Source: CAZLAJ01 sp964644605 (GTDB taxonomy: Bacteria; Patescibacteriota; Microgenomatia; UBA1406; GWC2-37-13). From it: a stretch of DNA of 34,263 bases. Position 1 is the first letter of the stretch. The number at the start of each line of letters is the position of its first letter. Position numbers and translations under genes: made by a program. Where the stretch lies: assembly GCA_964644605.1 (NCBI GenBank), contig CAZXWS010000065.1:1-34263 (forward strand). The letters run 5' to 3'. The notes below the pieces were generated by a model. The model did not search any database. It worked only from the letters and a program-made list of their open reading frames with translations, and was not told where the DNA came from. Shown in pieces: positions 1-6,452 of this stretch.

Positions 1-144
1 TAAATCGTACACGTGAACTTTTTTTGTAGCTTGTTTATCTTAAGGAACCTGGGGTTCCTCAGCACCATCAAGACCAAACGGAACAAGTAACCTTTTAAGT
101 ATACCAATAAACACTGTCAAATGCAAATTTGAATCAAAAGAATT

Positions 145-170
145 GCAGAGCGAGACTAATCTCGCTCTGC
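145..170 (-). terminator. possible intrinsic terminator downstream of the small membrane protein gene
   Basis: A perfect 10-bp stem (145-154 pairs with 161-170, GCAGAGCGAG arms) with a 6-nt loop lies 15 bp beyond the stop of the small minus-strand gene. Read on the minus strand it is followed by AATTCTTTT, a short T tract. It could also be one of the many palindromic repeats of this genome. Confidence 0.45.
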
Positions 171-184
171 CTGGATGTGCTTGC

Positions 185-319
185 CTACTTTTTGCCTGAC
201 CCCTCCTCATCAGTATTGAGTAGGACAGCACCTACTCCAAAGAGCAGTGCTAGCGGCCAGAGATTGTTGACAGCAAACACTACTGCCAAAATCAAACAAA
301 TGAGGCTACCAACCGTCAT
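185..319 (-). CDS. small membrane protein, 44 aa
   Basis: Not a recognised family. The predicted 44-residue product starts MTVGSLICLILAV, is almost wholly two hydrophobic segments (about residues 3-17 and 20-34) separated by the turn NNLW, and ends in a charged tail with EEGSGKK. I chose the ATG at 319 because AAAGGAAG, a good ribosome site, lies 8 nt upstream; the reading frame can be extended upstream to 382 but without a start signal. A TATAAT on the minus strand (453-458) would give a leader of about 125 nt, containing a small hairpin (ACAGCT-AAC-AGCTGT) just before the ribosome site. It is downstream of nothing obvious and is followed by a possible terminator at 145-170. Function is unknown; a membrane-embedded small protein is the most that can be said. 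Confidence 0.5.
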   Translation of the reverse strand: MTVGSLICLILAVVFAVNNLWPLALLFGVGAVLLNTDEEGSGKK

Positions 320-494
320 CGTTCTTTCTTCCTTTCTACAGCTGTTAGCTGTATAGTCACAAACACGAAACATTGAAGACAAGGGGGGTCTATGTGTAAT
401 ACTAAATTATTACCCCACAAGCTTCCCGTATCTCCAAAATAAATATCCTATAATTATATCATATGCCACAAGGCTCTTAGATGTTAGTACATAA
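320..494. other. spacer between trpS and the small membrane protein gene
   Basis: No gene seen. It holds a minus-strand TATAAT (453-458), a hairpin just upstream of the ribosome site of the small gene, and AT-rich sequence. Confidence 0.4.
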
Positions 495-1469
495 TTAATA
501 GAGACCCATTTTTTGTTTCACATCCAGCAGTGTTTCTGAAGCTATAGTGCGGGCTTTTGCAGCGCCTTCATGGATTACCTGATCTACGTACGCAGAATTC
601 GCTTCCAGATCTTTGCGAGCTTCCTGCAAGGGTTTGAGCTCTGCATACACAGCATCAGCCACAGCATCCTTGACTATCACAAACTTCAATGAGCCATTTT
701 CAAACTGTTTTTTAAACTCCGCTGCTTCAGTTGGTAAAAATAAATCTACGAACGTGAAGAGCGCCTTTAAACCGCCCGTCAACTCTCCTCCGGCTGCGGT
801 TGCGGTCGGAATAGATCGGACTTTTTTGCGAATTTCGTCGAGAGAATCTGTGAGATTAATATAACTTCCTTCTACTGTTTTTCCCATTTTTCCTTCACCG
901 GTAAGTGAGGGCACATACTCCCCTTTTGTAATATAACGAGTTGGCTCTGCAAAATCAGTGCCATAATCTTGGTTCATACGTCGGGCAATCTCACGAGCCA
1001 CCTCAAGATGAGGTTCCTGGTCTATTCCCACAGGTACCATATTCGCTTTATACACCAAAATATCAGCGGCCATAAGAACCGGATAATTTAGTAAAGCCAT
1101 AGTGACATTCTCTGGATACTGTTTTACTTTATCTTTAAACGTGGGCAAATGCTGCATTTTAGCAACAGTTGTTACTGAAGAAAGATAAAATGCTAATTCT
1201 AAATGTTCAGGTACGGATGCTTGTTGAAATAAAATACTTTTATTGGGATCAAGACCGGCTGCTAAGTAGTCTAAAATCACTTCACGTCTGTTTTTTCGCA
1301 GTGTTTCTATGTCGTAGGGTGTGGTTATAGTGTGAACATCAGCCACCATGTACAAAGTCTCAAAATCAGGATTATTTTGCAGCTCAAGCATGCCTTTTAC
1401 GGCACCCAAATAGTTACCGATATGTAAACGGCCTGATGCGCGAATTCCGGATAAAACTCTTTTTTTCAT
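495..1469 (-). CDS. trpS: tryptophanyl-tRNA synthetase
   Basis: Class I aminoacyl-tRNA synthetase that charges tRNA-Trp with tryptophan in the cytoplasm. At 324 aa it has the usual bacterial TrpRS length. The N-terminus starts MKKRVLSGIRASG followed by the HIGH-type signature RLHIGNYLGA (about residues 13-22). Further on come the Rossmann core, with PVLMAADILVY and GIDQEPHLE typical of TrpRS tryptophan-pocket segments, and the C-terminal anticodon-binding helices. The second signature, normally KMSKS, reads KMGKT here, so the first serine is glycine and the last is threonine; the flanking sequence is intact. The ATG at 1469 is preceded by TATAAT and then exactly 6 nt, so the mRNA is probably leaderless. 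It is followed downstream by the small membrane protein and preceded (55 bp) by the stop of the phosphoribosyltransferase-like regulator on the same strand. Confidence 0.97.
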   Translation of the reverse strand: MKKRVLSGIRASGRLHIGNYLGAVKGMLELQNNPDFETLYMVADVHTITTPYDIETLRKNRREVILDYLAAGLDPNKSILFQQASVPEHLELAFYLSSVTTVAKMQHLPTFKDKVKQYPENVTMALLNYPVLMAADILVYKANMVPVGIDQEPHLEVAREIARRMNQDYGTDFAEPTRYITKGEYVPSLTGEGKMGKTVEGSYINLTDSLDEIRKKVRSIPTATAAGGELTGGLKALFTFVDLFLPTEAAEFKKQFENGSLKFVIVKDAVADAVYAELKPLQEARKDLEANSAYVDQVIHEGAAKARTIASETLLDVKQKMGLY

Positions 1470-1475
1470 ACCACG

Positions 1476-1481
1476 ATTATA
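1476..1481 (-). promoter_or_regulatory. -10 element of trpS, leaderless geometry
   Basis: TATAAT on the minus strand, separated by 6 nt (CGTGGT) from the trpS ATG. A transcription start 7 nt past the -10 falls on the A of ATG. The -35 region is poor. Confidence 0.55.
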
Positions 1482-1524
1482 CTTGATAAGTCCTATACAT
1501 AACAGCTAGATACTATATAACTTA

Positions 1525-2499
1525 TTACACTTCGCTGATTACATCAAATCCTTTAAAGCTACCCGTTATAGCTAAACCAATAATTTTTCCGCTGACAACC
1601 CCCTTAGTTTTAATTTGTCGTGCAGTTTCGTTGAGAGTTGCTCCTGACCCGACAGCATCATCAATAATAAGAATATTGGCAAATTTATGTTTATCACTTA
1701 CTATAATGGTATATTGGGCATTCTCAACGCGATCTTCTAGCTTGCTTAATGTCTTTTGAGGTACAATAATCTCAGTTTTTATTTTTGTTGCGGATATTTT
1801 CCTAACCGATAAATTTAATCTTTTTTCTAATTCTTTCATCAATTGAATTTCCCGTTTAACTGTTGGTGGAATAAATAAAACCCCATCAACTTTATACTTC
1901 TTTATTATTCTCATTATTTGCGGTCGAATTTGATCCGTAAGTTGATGAATTAGAGGAATACTTTGACTTTGTTTGGCATATAATAAAAGTTGACCTAGCT
2001 TAGTCTTGCCAAATCGCTCGATGCTATAAAAATCGAGATAAAAAAGCTTATCTAAAAACACCTTAGCAAAAGTTTTTTGTATTTTAGGTAAACCGTTTAT
2101 TATCCCTTGAGTTTTCAAAGAATCATATCGTCGCAAGGTTGCAATATATTCTTTGGCTGTCTTTGATGGATCTTGTTTTGTCTTATTACACCACGCAACA
2201 AATCCTGACCAACCGTATATTGACTCCCCCTTTGCTGTAACAAACAGATATCTTTCATTTATAATATTCTGAACACTTTTAATAGGGATAACAGGTGAGG
2301 GATGTGTATGATTAACCGCTAAAAGATAAAATACTTGAGGAGGCTTACCTACTTTAGTTAAAATACCTTTTTCAAAGAGTTTCTTTAGTTGTTTACGAAT
2401 AGCACGAGGAGTAATATGTGGAATATAATCTGAGAGTTCTTTTCCACTTGCCTGTTTATGTTCGCGAATATATTTGATTATTTTCTGAGAAGTGTTCAT
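1525..2499 (-). CDS. winged-helix / phosphoribosyltransferase regulator
   Basis: A 324-aa two-part protein. Residues 1-60 form a predicted winged helix-turn-helix (ASGKELSDYI ... ITPRAIRKQLKKL ... GILTKVG). Residues about 190-324 resemble a type I phosphoribosyltransferase of the ComF/PyrR/PurR kind: FIPPTVKREIQ and the PRPP-binding loop ILIIDDAVGSGATLNE (about residues 275-290), with the paired acidic residues and the GSGAT phosphate loop. The middle (90-190) is an unassigned segment that includes GWSGFVAWCNKT and a helix-rich stretch. Proteins of this build (B. subtilis PurR, archaeal GfcR) use PRPP or nucleotides as effectors for transcriptional control; that role is inferred here. It lies between tyrS and trpS on the same strand. 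Its promoter carries a perfect 26-bp palindrome, suggesting autoregulation. An AGGA ribosome site stands 6 nt before the ATG. It might instead retain enzymatic phosphoribosyl transfer. Confidence 0.8.
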   Translation of the reverse strand: MNTSQKIIKYIREHKQASGKELSDYIPHITPRAIRKQLKKLFEKGILTKVGKPPQVFYLLAVNHTHPSPVIPIKSVQNIINERYLFVTAKGESIYGWSGFVAWCNKTKQDPSKTAKEYIATLRRYDSLKTQGIINGLPKIQKTFAKVFLDKLFYLDFYSIERFGKTKLGQLLLYAKQSQSIPLIHQLTDQIRPQIMRIIKKYKVDGVLFIPPTVKREIQLMKELEKRLNLSVRKISATKIKTEIIVPQKTLSKLEDRVENAQYTIIVSDKHKFANILIIDDAVGSGATLNETARQIKTKGVVSGKIIGLAITGSFKGFDVISEV

Positions 2500-2507
2500 A
2501 AAAGTTC

Positions 2508-2533
2508 CTAGTTCCTAGTATACTAGGAACTAG
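2508..2533. promoter_or_regulatory. 26-bp perfect palindrome overlapping the regulator promoter (candidate operator)
   Basis: Positions 2508-2533 are self-complementary over all 26 bases (half-site CTAGTTCCTAGTA). It covers the -10 hexamer at 2517-2522 and the predicted start site of the wHTH gene at 2499. An extra half-copy (GTTCCTAG) lies adjacent at 2504-2511. This is what an autorepressor operator would look like. Alternative: a member of the CTAGTATC repeat family seen elsewhere in the window. Confidence 0.55.
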
Positions 2534-2545
2534 ATATGTTGTCAA
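2517..2545 (-). promoter_or_regulatory. sigma70-type promoter of the wHTH/PRT regulator
   Basis: Minus strand: a consensus -35 TTGACA (2540-2545), a spacer of exactly 17 nt and TATACT (2517-2522). The start site would be near 2510, giving a leader of about 11 nt that contains the AGGA ribosome site. It is the best match to a sigma70 promoter in the window. Confidence 0.75.
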
Positions 2546-2568
2546 CTTTACAGTAAATAAGTGGATTC

Positions 2569-3672
2569 TTATCGTGTAACCGTAAAGGACTTTACCTTTT
2601 CAAGCAGTGCTTTTGCTTCAGCGTTCTCTTCAAAATGTTTGCGGACAGGTGTGAGGAGTTCATCTAATTTTTTCACGACTGTTTGTTTTAAATCCATGGG
2701 GTGTATTTCTTTATTCGCAAATTTCTGTTCGAGTTGTTCATAGGAATTCACGTTAATAGTGCCGCCGAATTTTTCGGGTCGTTCAATAGTGAGGCTATCA
2801 AACGCTTCGAATAACATATATTTGCAGTACTCAAGCACTGGATTTTCTTCAATCACGCCTTCTGGGCAGTAGGCTTTATTGATTTTGCGTTGAATGTCTT
2901 CAGTGGTATCGGTCATGAATATGGCAGAATCAGGGATTGATTTGGACATTTTGAGGGCGAGGGTGCGTTGCAATGCATCCGTGGTAGAGACGTCCCGGCG
3001 GGGCGTCTCTACAGGCGAAATTTTACCCAAACCCATCAACATGTGATGGCTTACCACCACTGGCTTCCAGAACCCAAGCTGCGGCCCAATCTCACGAGCC
3101 AGCATATTCACCTTTCGCTGATCCATACCAAGCTGTGTTACCTTTGCATTCAACATAAATATGTCCGCCACCTGCATACAGGAGTAAATCACGTGTGCGG
3201 CTGTCAATTTTTCTAGTGACTCTTCACGACCCATCATTTCCGCTGTGCGGATAAAACGCTTTAATGCATTCGTGCGTCCTACTTGCACGACTAATTTCCA
3301 ATAATCAGGATCTTTTACCAGGTCAGAAGCCCAGACAAATTCTACGTGTGACAAATCCATACCTGATGCTTTCCAGACTTCAATAAAGTATTTTCCGGTT
3401 GTCTGAATTTTTTCCAAATCACCGCCGAGTTTGTTGTTGGCCATAGCGTGCCAATCGGCCACCAACATTTTGAATTTGAAACCCGCTTTAATCATTTTAT
3501 TCACATTGATCGCGCGTAAAATCCCTTGTGCAATATGAATCTGTCCAGATGGTTCAAAGCCATCGTAGGCAATTAGTTCAGTGTCGCTTTCCAGAAGTTT
3601 TTGCAGTTCATCTTCCTGAATAATTTCCTCACCAACTTGTTGTATTAAACGCATGCGCTCATTGAGATTCAT
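2569..3672 (-). CDS. tyrS: tyrosyl-tRNA synthetase, archaeal/eukaryotic type
   Basis: Charges tRNA-Tyr with tyrosine. The 367-aa sequence follows the short archaeal/eukaryotic TyrRS rather than the long bacterial form: EPSGQIHIAQG (HIGH signature at residues 46-50), QLGMDQRKVNMLARE, ALKMSKS (241-245), NKAYCPEGV, IERPEKFGG and IHPMDLK. No S4 domain is present at the C-terminus. I start it at the ATG at 3672 (MNLNERMRL), because TATAAT lies exactly 6 nt upstream; an ATG 15 nt further upstream sits inside that promoter. Between HHMLMGL and the KMSKS loop there is an extra stretch of some 20 residues (about 219-236, with ISPVETPRRDVST). It coincides with a palindromic repeat at 2984-3012 of a family found in spacers, so it looks like an in-frame repeat insertion next to the catalytic loop. 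The motifs are otherwise intact, so the enzyme is probably functional. Confidence 0.96.
   Translation of the reverse strand: MNLNERMRLIQQVGEEIIQEDELQKLLESDTELIAYDGFEPSGQIHIAQGILRAINVNKMIKAGFKFKMLVADWHAMANNKLGGDLEKIQTTGKYFIEVWKASGMDLSHVEFVWASDLVKDPDYWKLVVQVGRTNALKRFIRTAEMMGREESLEKLTAAHVIYSCMQVADIFMLNAKVTQLGMDQRKVNMLAREIGPQLGFWKPVVVSHHMLMGLGKISPVETPRRDVSTTDALQRTLALKMSKSIPDSAIFMTDTTEDIQRKINKAYCPEGVIEENPVLEYCKYMLFEAFDSLTIERPEKFGGTINVNSYEQLEQKFANKEIHPMDLKQTVVKKLDELLTPVRKHFEENAEAKALLEKVKSFTVTR
2984..3012. repeat. palindromic GTAGAGACG repeat inside tyrS
   Basis: Inverted arms GTAGAGACG (2984-2992) and CGTCTCTAC (3004-3012) around a GC-rich centre. The same arms occur in the spacer upstream of nusG (12430-12457). 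Here the element is translated in frame within TyrRS. Confidence 0.75.
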
Positions 3673-3678
3673 GGAATT

Positions 3679-3684
3679 ATTATA
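3679..3684 (-). promoter_or_regulatory. -10 element of tyrS, leaderless geometry
   Basis: TATAAT on the minus strand, then AATTCC, then the tyrS ATG. A weak -35 (TTTGCA, 3701-3706) lies 16 nt upstream and overlaps the divergent transketolase promoter. Confidence 0.6.
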
Positions 3685-3721
3685 CATGCTTATTTATCTA
3701 TGCAAAGTATTATATGACTGC

Positions 3722-3727
3722 TATAGT
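3722..3727 (+). promoter_or_regulatory. -10 element of the transketolase operon, leaderless geometry
   Basis: TATAGT preceded by TGC (extended -10), followed by 6 nt (GAGAGT) and then the ATG at 3734. The start site would be the A of ATG. Confidence 0.55.
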
Positions 3728-3733
3728 GAGAGT

Positions 3734-4912
3734 ATGGACGAAAAATTGCGAGAAGTGTGTAAACTGCTGCGGTATGATATTCTCACCGCAACAACTGCGG
3801 CCGGAAACGGACACCCCACATCTTCACTATCAGCAGTTGAACTCATGGCTACGCTTTTTTTTGGCGGTTTTTTTCACACAAATCTTAATGATCCTCACGA
3901 CCCCACCAATGATAAACTCATTTTTTCCAAAGGACATGCCGCGCCGCTTTTGTACGCCATGTATCATGTGGCAGGGGTACTTAAATATGAAGAGCTGCTC
4001 AAACTGAGAACATTTGAGAGTAATTTAGAAGGGCATCCAACACCAAATTTTCCGTACGTCGATGTCGCCACTGGTTCATTGGGACAGGGATTGTCGATTG
4101 GGGTGGGCATGGCCTTAGGAATTAATTTGAAAATTGAAAATTTAAAATTGAAAATTGCACAAACACCTAAGGTGTTTGTGCTTGTGGGCGATTCTGAGTT
4201 GGCAGAGGGGCAAAACTGGGAAGCCATGGAACTCGCTTCCTATTACAAACTCGGAAACCTTGTGGCAATTCTTGACATGAACCGCTTAGGACAACGGGGA
4301 GAAACAATGGCTGGATGGAATGCTGACGTGTATGCAAAACGCGCGGAGGCATTTGGTTGGGAATCAATCATTATCAAGGATGGACACGATATTGAGGAAA
4401 TTTATAAAACTTTTAATCACGTAGGGACAGGTCCCTACATCGCTACGCTAGACGGGGCACAGCGCGACCTGTCCCTACACAGTCAAACTATTTCTCACCA
4501 AGGGATTAATGGGGCACAACGAGAGCATTCCGTACAAAAACCTGTATTTATCATCGCACATACAATAAAAGGCAAAGGTGTTTCGTTTTTAGAAAACCAA
4601 GACGGCTGGCACGGAAAAGCAGTGCCAAAAGATATGCTTGAAAAAGCACTGAAAGAGATTGGGGACGTAGATAGAAATTTGAGAATGAGTGTTCAGAAAA
4701 ATCAGCTCACATCAGAAACTCTGAAAAAATCAGATAAATCAGTTTTAAGTCATGCTGAAGCCAGATCGAAGATTCTGGACGAAGCATCCAGCGAATGCGA
4801 AAAAAATGACGCTTCCGCTAGATGCTTCCCCCCAGAAAACGGGGTCAGCATGACCAATGACGATAAAAAAACCGAAGTCCTTGATAAATTAAAATCCTAT
4901 TTCTCACCATGA
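3734..4912 (+). CDS. transketolase, N-terminal (TPP-binding) subunit
   Basis: The N-terminal half of a split transketolase, which transfers two-carbon ketol units in the non-oxidative pentose phosphate pathway. The 392-aa product carries GNGHPTSSLSAVEL, FSKGHAAPLLYA, GSLGQGLSIGVGMA and the thiamine-diphosphate/Mg motif GDSELAEGQNWEA (from G152) ending in ILDMN. The family subunit is usually about 270-290 aa; the excess is explained by three foreign stretches. Residues 131-144 (LKIENLKLKI) are low-complexity. Residues 230-269 are encoded by a GTAGGGACAGGT palindrome and its flank. Residues 339-374 are encoded by a 106-bp GTCATGCTGA element also found in two spacers. All three lie away from the TPP motif. 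The ATG at 3734 follows TATAGT by 6 nt; an upstream extension of the frame lacks signals. Its stop overlaps the start of the C-terminal subunit gene by 4 bp (ATGA), so the two are translationally coupled. Confidence 0.93.
   Translation: MDEKLREVCKLLRYDILTATTAAGNGHPTSSLSAVELMATLFFGGFFHTNLNDPHDPTNDKLIFSKGHAAPLLYAMYHVAGVLKYEELLKLRTFESNLEGHPTPNFPYVDVATGSLGQGLSIGVGMALGINLKIENLKLKIAQTPKVFVLVGDSELAEGQNWEAMELASYYKLGNLVAILDMNRLGQRGETMAGWNADVYAKRAEAFGWESIIIKDGHDIEEIYKTFNHVGTGPYIATLDGAQRDLSLHSQTISHQGINGAQREHSVQKPVFIIAHTIKGKGVSFLENQDGWHGKAVPKDMLEKALKEIGDVDRNLRMSVQKNQLTSETLKKSDKSVLSHAEARSKILDEASSECEKNDASARCFPPENGVSMTNDDKKTEVLDKLKSYFSP
4126..4166. repeat. AT-rich TTGAAAATTGAAAA low-complexity insertion in the transketolase gene
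   Basis: Reiterated TTGAAAATT/AAAATTG units encode the peptide LKIENLKLKI between GMALGIN and FVLVGDSE. A normal transketolase would have only a short loop here. It is immediately followed by a small hairpin ACACCTAAGGTGT. Confidence 0.6.
4421..4478. repeat. GTAGGGACAGGTC inverted repeat inside the transketolase gene
   Basis: Perfect 13-bp arms (4421-4433 and 4466-4478) around ATCGCTACGC and neighbouring sequence. The outer GTAGGGA/TCCCTAC arms match spacer repeats at 15706-15722, 16548-16615, 19538-19600 and 28446-28515. Translated in frame. Confidence 0.75.
4749..4854. repeat. GTCATGCTGA palindromic element, copy 1 (inside the transketolase gene)
   Basis: A 106-bp element with ends GTCATGCTGA and TCAGCATGAC and internal GAAGCATCCAGCGAA / GCTAGATGCTTC arms. 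It corresponds closely to the spacer copies at 11177-11276 and 18378-18489. In this copy the frame is kept open and it is translated near the C-terminus. Confidence 0.85.
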
Positions 4913-5916
4913 CACTAAAACCACCATACAAATCCACTGACATGATCGCTACTCGCGAAGCCTATGGCGATGCATTACTTGCACTCGGCAAAAGTATTCC
5001 CGAACTTGTGGTGCTCGATGGTGAAATGGCTAACTCATTATTTGAAGAAAAATTTGCAAAAGCATATCCGCAGCGTTATTTTGAAATGTTTATCGCTGAA
5101 CAAAATATGGTGAGCGTGGCTGTTGGGGTAAGCAAGACCGGCTTTATTCCAGTTGCCGCGAGCTTCGGTTCATTCCTTTCACGCGCGTTTGACCAAATTC
5201 GCATGGCTCAGTATTCTAATGCCAACATCAAATTGGCTGGTTCACATGTTGGGGTGTCTGTGGGGCAGGACGGTTCTTCACAGATGGCTTTAGAAGATAT
5301 CGCAATGATACGAAGTATATTAAACTCATACATTTTTTACCCAAGCGACGCAATTTCTTCGTTCAAATTAACTGAACAATTAATCAGAAATCAAGGTATT
5401 GGATATATCCGTTTAACTCGTGAAAAATTTCCAGTGATTTATAAAAACGAAGATGACTTTGTTCTCGGCGGATCGAAAGTGTTGTGTGAGTCCAAAAAAG
5501 ACAAAGCAGTTATTTTCGCTGCTGGCATCACAGTTCACGAAGCTTTGAAAGCGTATGATGGATTACAAAAACAAGGAATTAATGTAGCGGTTGTTGACTT
5601 ATACTCAGTCAAACCACTTGATGTTGTTACTGTTCGCAAATTCGCGGAGAGAACAAGCAATGTAATCGTAGTCGAAGACCACTACCAATCTGGAGGGATT
5701 GGTGAAGCCGTTGCAAAAACGCTAATGACAAATTACGAATTACAAATTACGAGTAAAAATGGATTAAACACTCGTCATTCGTCTCTCGTAACTCGTAACT
5801 TCATTCATTTATCAGTAAATAAAATTCCTCACTCAGGGTCACCCGCTGAAACTGCAGCGTATGAAGGAATAAATGCAGAGGCTATCGTAAAGGCGGTGAA
5901 ACAAATCTCACAATAA
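4909..5916 (+). CDS. transketolase, C-terminal (pyrimidine/PP and transketolase C) subunit
   Basis: The C-terminal half of the split transketolase; forms the holoenzyme with the preceding subunit. The 335-aa product has the pyrimidine-binding domain (TREAYGDALLALGK, LDGEMANS, FIAEQNMVSVAVGVS with the catalytic glutamate of AEQNM, HVGVSVGQDGSSQMALEDIAM) and the C-terminal domain (VAVVDLYSVKPLD, VVVEDHYQSGGIGEAV). It starts within the stop of the upstream gene (ATGA). Residues 274-298 (LMTNYELQITSK ... HSSLVTRNF) have no place in the family. They are encoded by an AATTACGAATTAC / ACTCGTAACT inverted repeat identical in type to the commonest spacer repeat of the window. The insertion falls in the C-terminal domain just before HSGSPAE and leaves the frame and later motifs intact. 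Confidence 0.93.
   Translation: MTLKPPYKSTDMIATREAYGDALLALGKSIPELVVLDGEMANSLFEEKFAKAYPQRYFEMFIAEQNMVSVAVGVSKTGFIPVAASFGSFLSRAFDQIRMAQYSNANIKLAGSHVGVSVGQDGSSQMALEDIAMIRSILNSYIFYPSDAISSFKLTEQLIRNQGIGYIRLTREKFPVIYKNEDDFVLGGSKVLCESKKDKAVIFAAGITVHEALKAYDGLQKQGINVAVVDLYSVKPLDVVTVRKFAERTSNVIVVEDHYQSGGIGEAVAKTLMTNYELQITSKNGLNTRHSSLVTRNFIHLSVNKIPHSGSPAETAAYEGINAEAIVKAVKQISQ
5730..5801. repeat. AATTACGA / TCGTAACT repeat inside the transketolase C gene
   Basis: The left part AATTACGAATTACAAATTACGA and right part ACTCGTCATTCGTCTCTCG plus TAACTCGTAACT form imperfect inverted arms. Equivalent spacer copies are at 11758-11820, 12748-12826, 16682-16738, 22279-22303, 22446-22560, 26844-26866, 26999-27029 and 28566-28600. 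Confidence 0.8.
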
Positions 5917-5944
5917 TGTTTGACACTTCTACCACAGTAGCTAT

Positions 5945-5973
5945 TTGTAAGCAGCAACTGCACCTGATATAAT
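5945..5973 (+). promoter_or_regulatory. promoter of the small membrane protein gene at 6039
   Basis: TTGTAA (5945-5950), a 17-nt spacer, TATAAT (5968-5973). It gives a leader of about 58 nt, with hairpin GGGCT-TAC-AGCCC at 6014-6026 directly before the ribosome site. Confidence 0.6.
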
Positions 5974-6038
5974 AAAGACACTCTTGTGTTCTTTAACATG
6001 TTTGCTTATTCCAGGGCTTACAGCCCGAAGGAGGACCT

Positions 6039-6392
6039 TTGTTCTATCTGCTCCCGCCATTGTCTGAAGGTCTCCGAGAAGTTCACGAGCTCGTTACTAT
6101 CCTGGGCATTGTGATCTTCTTCCTTGGCTTATTCAGCTTTGGCGCAGAGGGTGCCAAGTTTAGAAAAACGAGTGCATACTCTGTGAACGCTGAAGAGCTT
6201 GGGTCTCTGCGCTCATGCGCTAAACTGATGGCTGTGGGAGGTTTCATGGCGGTTTTAGGGATTTATTCCCCCGTCACCGTCTGCCTCTACTACTTGGTTC
6301 GCTTTGTTCTCTTCCTGATTCGTTCCTTGGTCGAGATGTGCCAAGGAGCCATCAAGGGAGTACAAATCCTCTGGATGCAAAGAGGAAAATGA
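6039..6392 (+). CDS. small membrane protein with strong ribosome site, 117 aa
   Basis: No family recognised. The predicted protein has a hydrophobic segment at about residues 19-35 (VTILGIVIFFLGLFSF), a polar stretch (GAEGAKFRKTS ... RSCAK) and a second hydrophobic region at about 64-96 (AVGGFMAVLGIYSPVTV, YLVRFVLFLI), then a basic tail ending MQRGK. Start is TTG at 6039, 4 nt after a full AAGGAGG (6028-6034). It has its own promoter (5945-5973), leader hairpin and a strong terminator (6398-6420), so it is an independent unit between the transketolase operon and the convergent ATPase. Codon and base composition look more GC-rich than the neighbours, and the Shine-Dalgarno leader contrasts with the leaderless genes around it. 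That may mean horizontal acquisition or special expression; neither is proven. Confidence 0.7.
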   Translation: MFYLLPPLSEGLREVHELVTILGIVIFFLGLFSFGAEGAKFRKTSAYSVNAEELGSLRSCAKLMAVGGFMAVLGIYSPVTVCLYYLVRFVLFLIRSLVEMCQGAIKGVQILWMQRGK

Positions 6393-6397
6393 TCACT

Positions 6398-6420
6398 GGG
6401 GTGGGCTGGATGCCCACCCC
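6398..6420 (+). terminator. intrinsic terminator after the 6039 gene
   Basis: Perfect 9-bp GC-rich stem GGGGTGGGC (6398-6406) / GCCCACCCC (6412-6420), 5-nt loop, then CACTTCTTTC. It starts 5 nt after the stop codon. Confidence 0.8.
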
Positions 6421-6452
6421 CACTTCTTTCACCATACCCTCAAATTTTTTTC

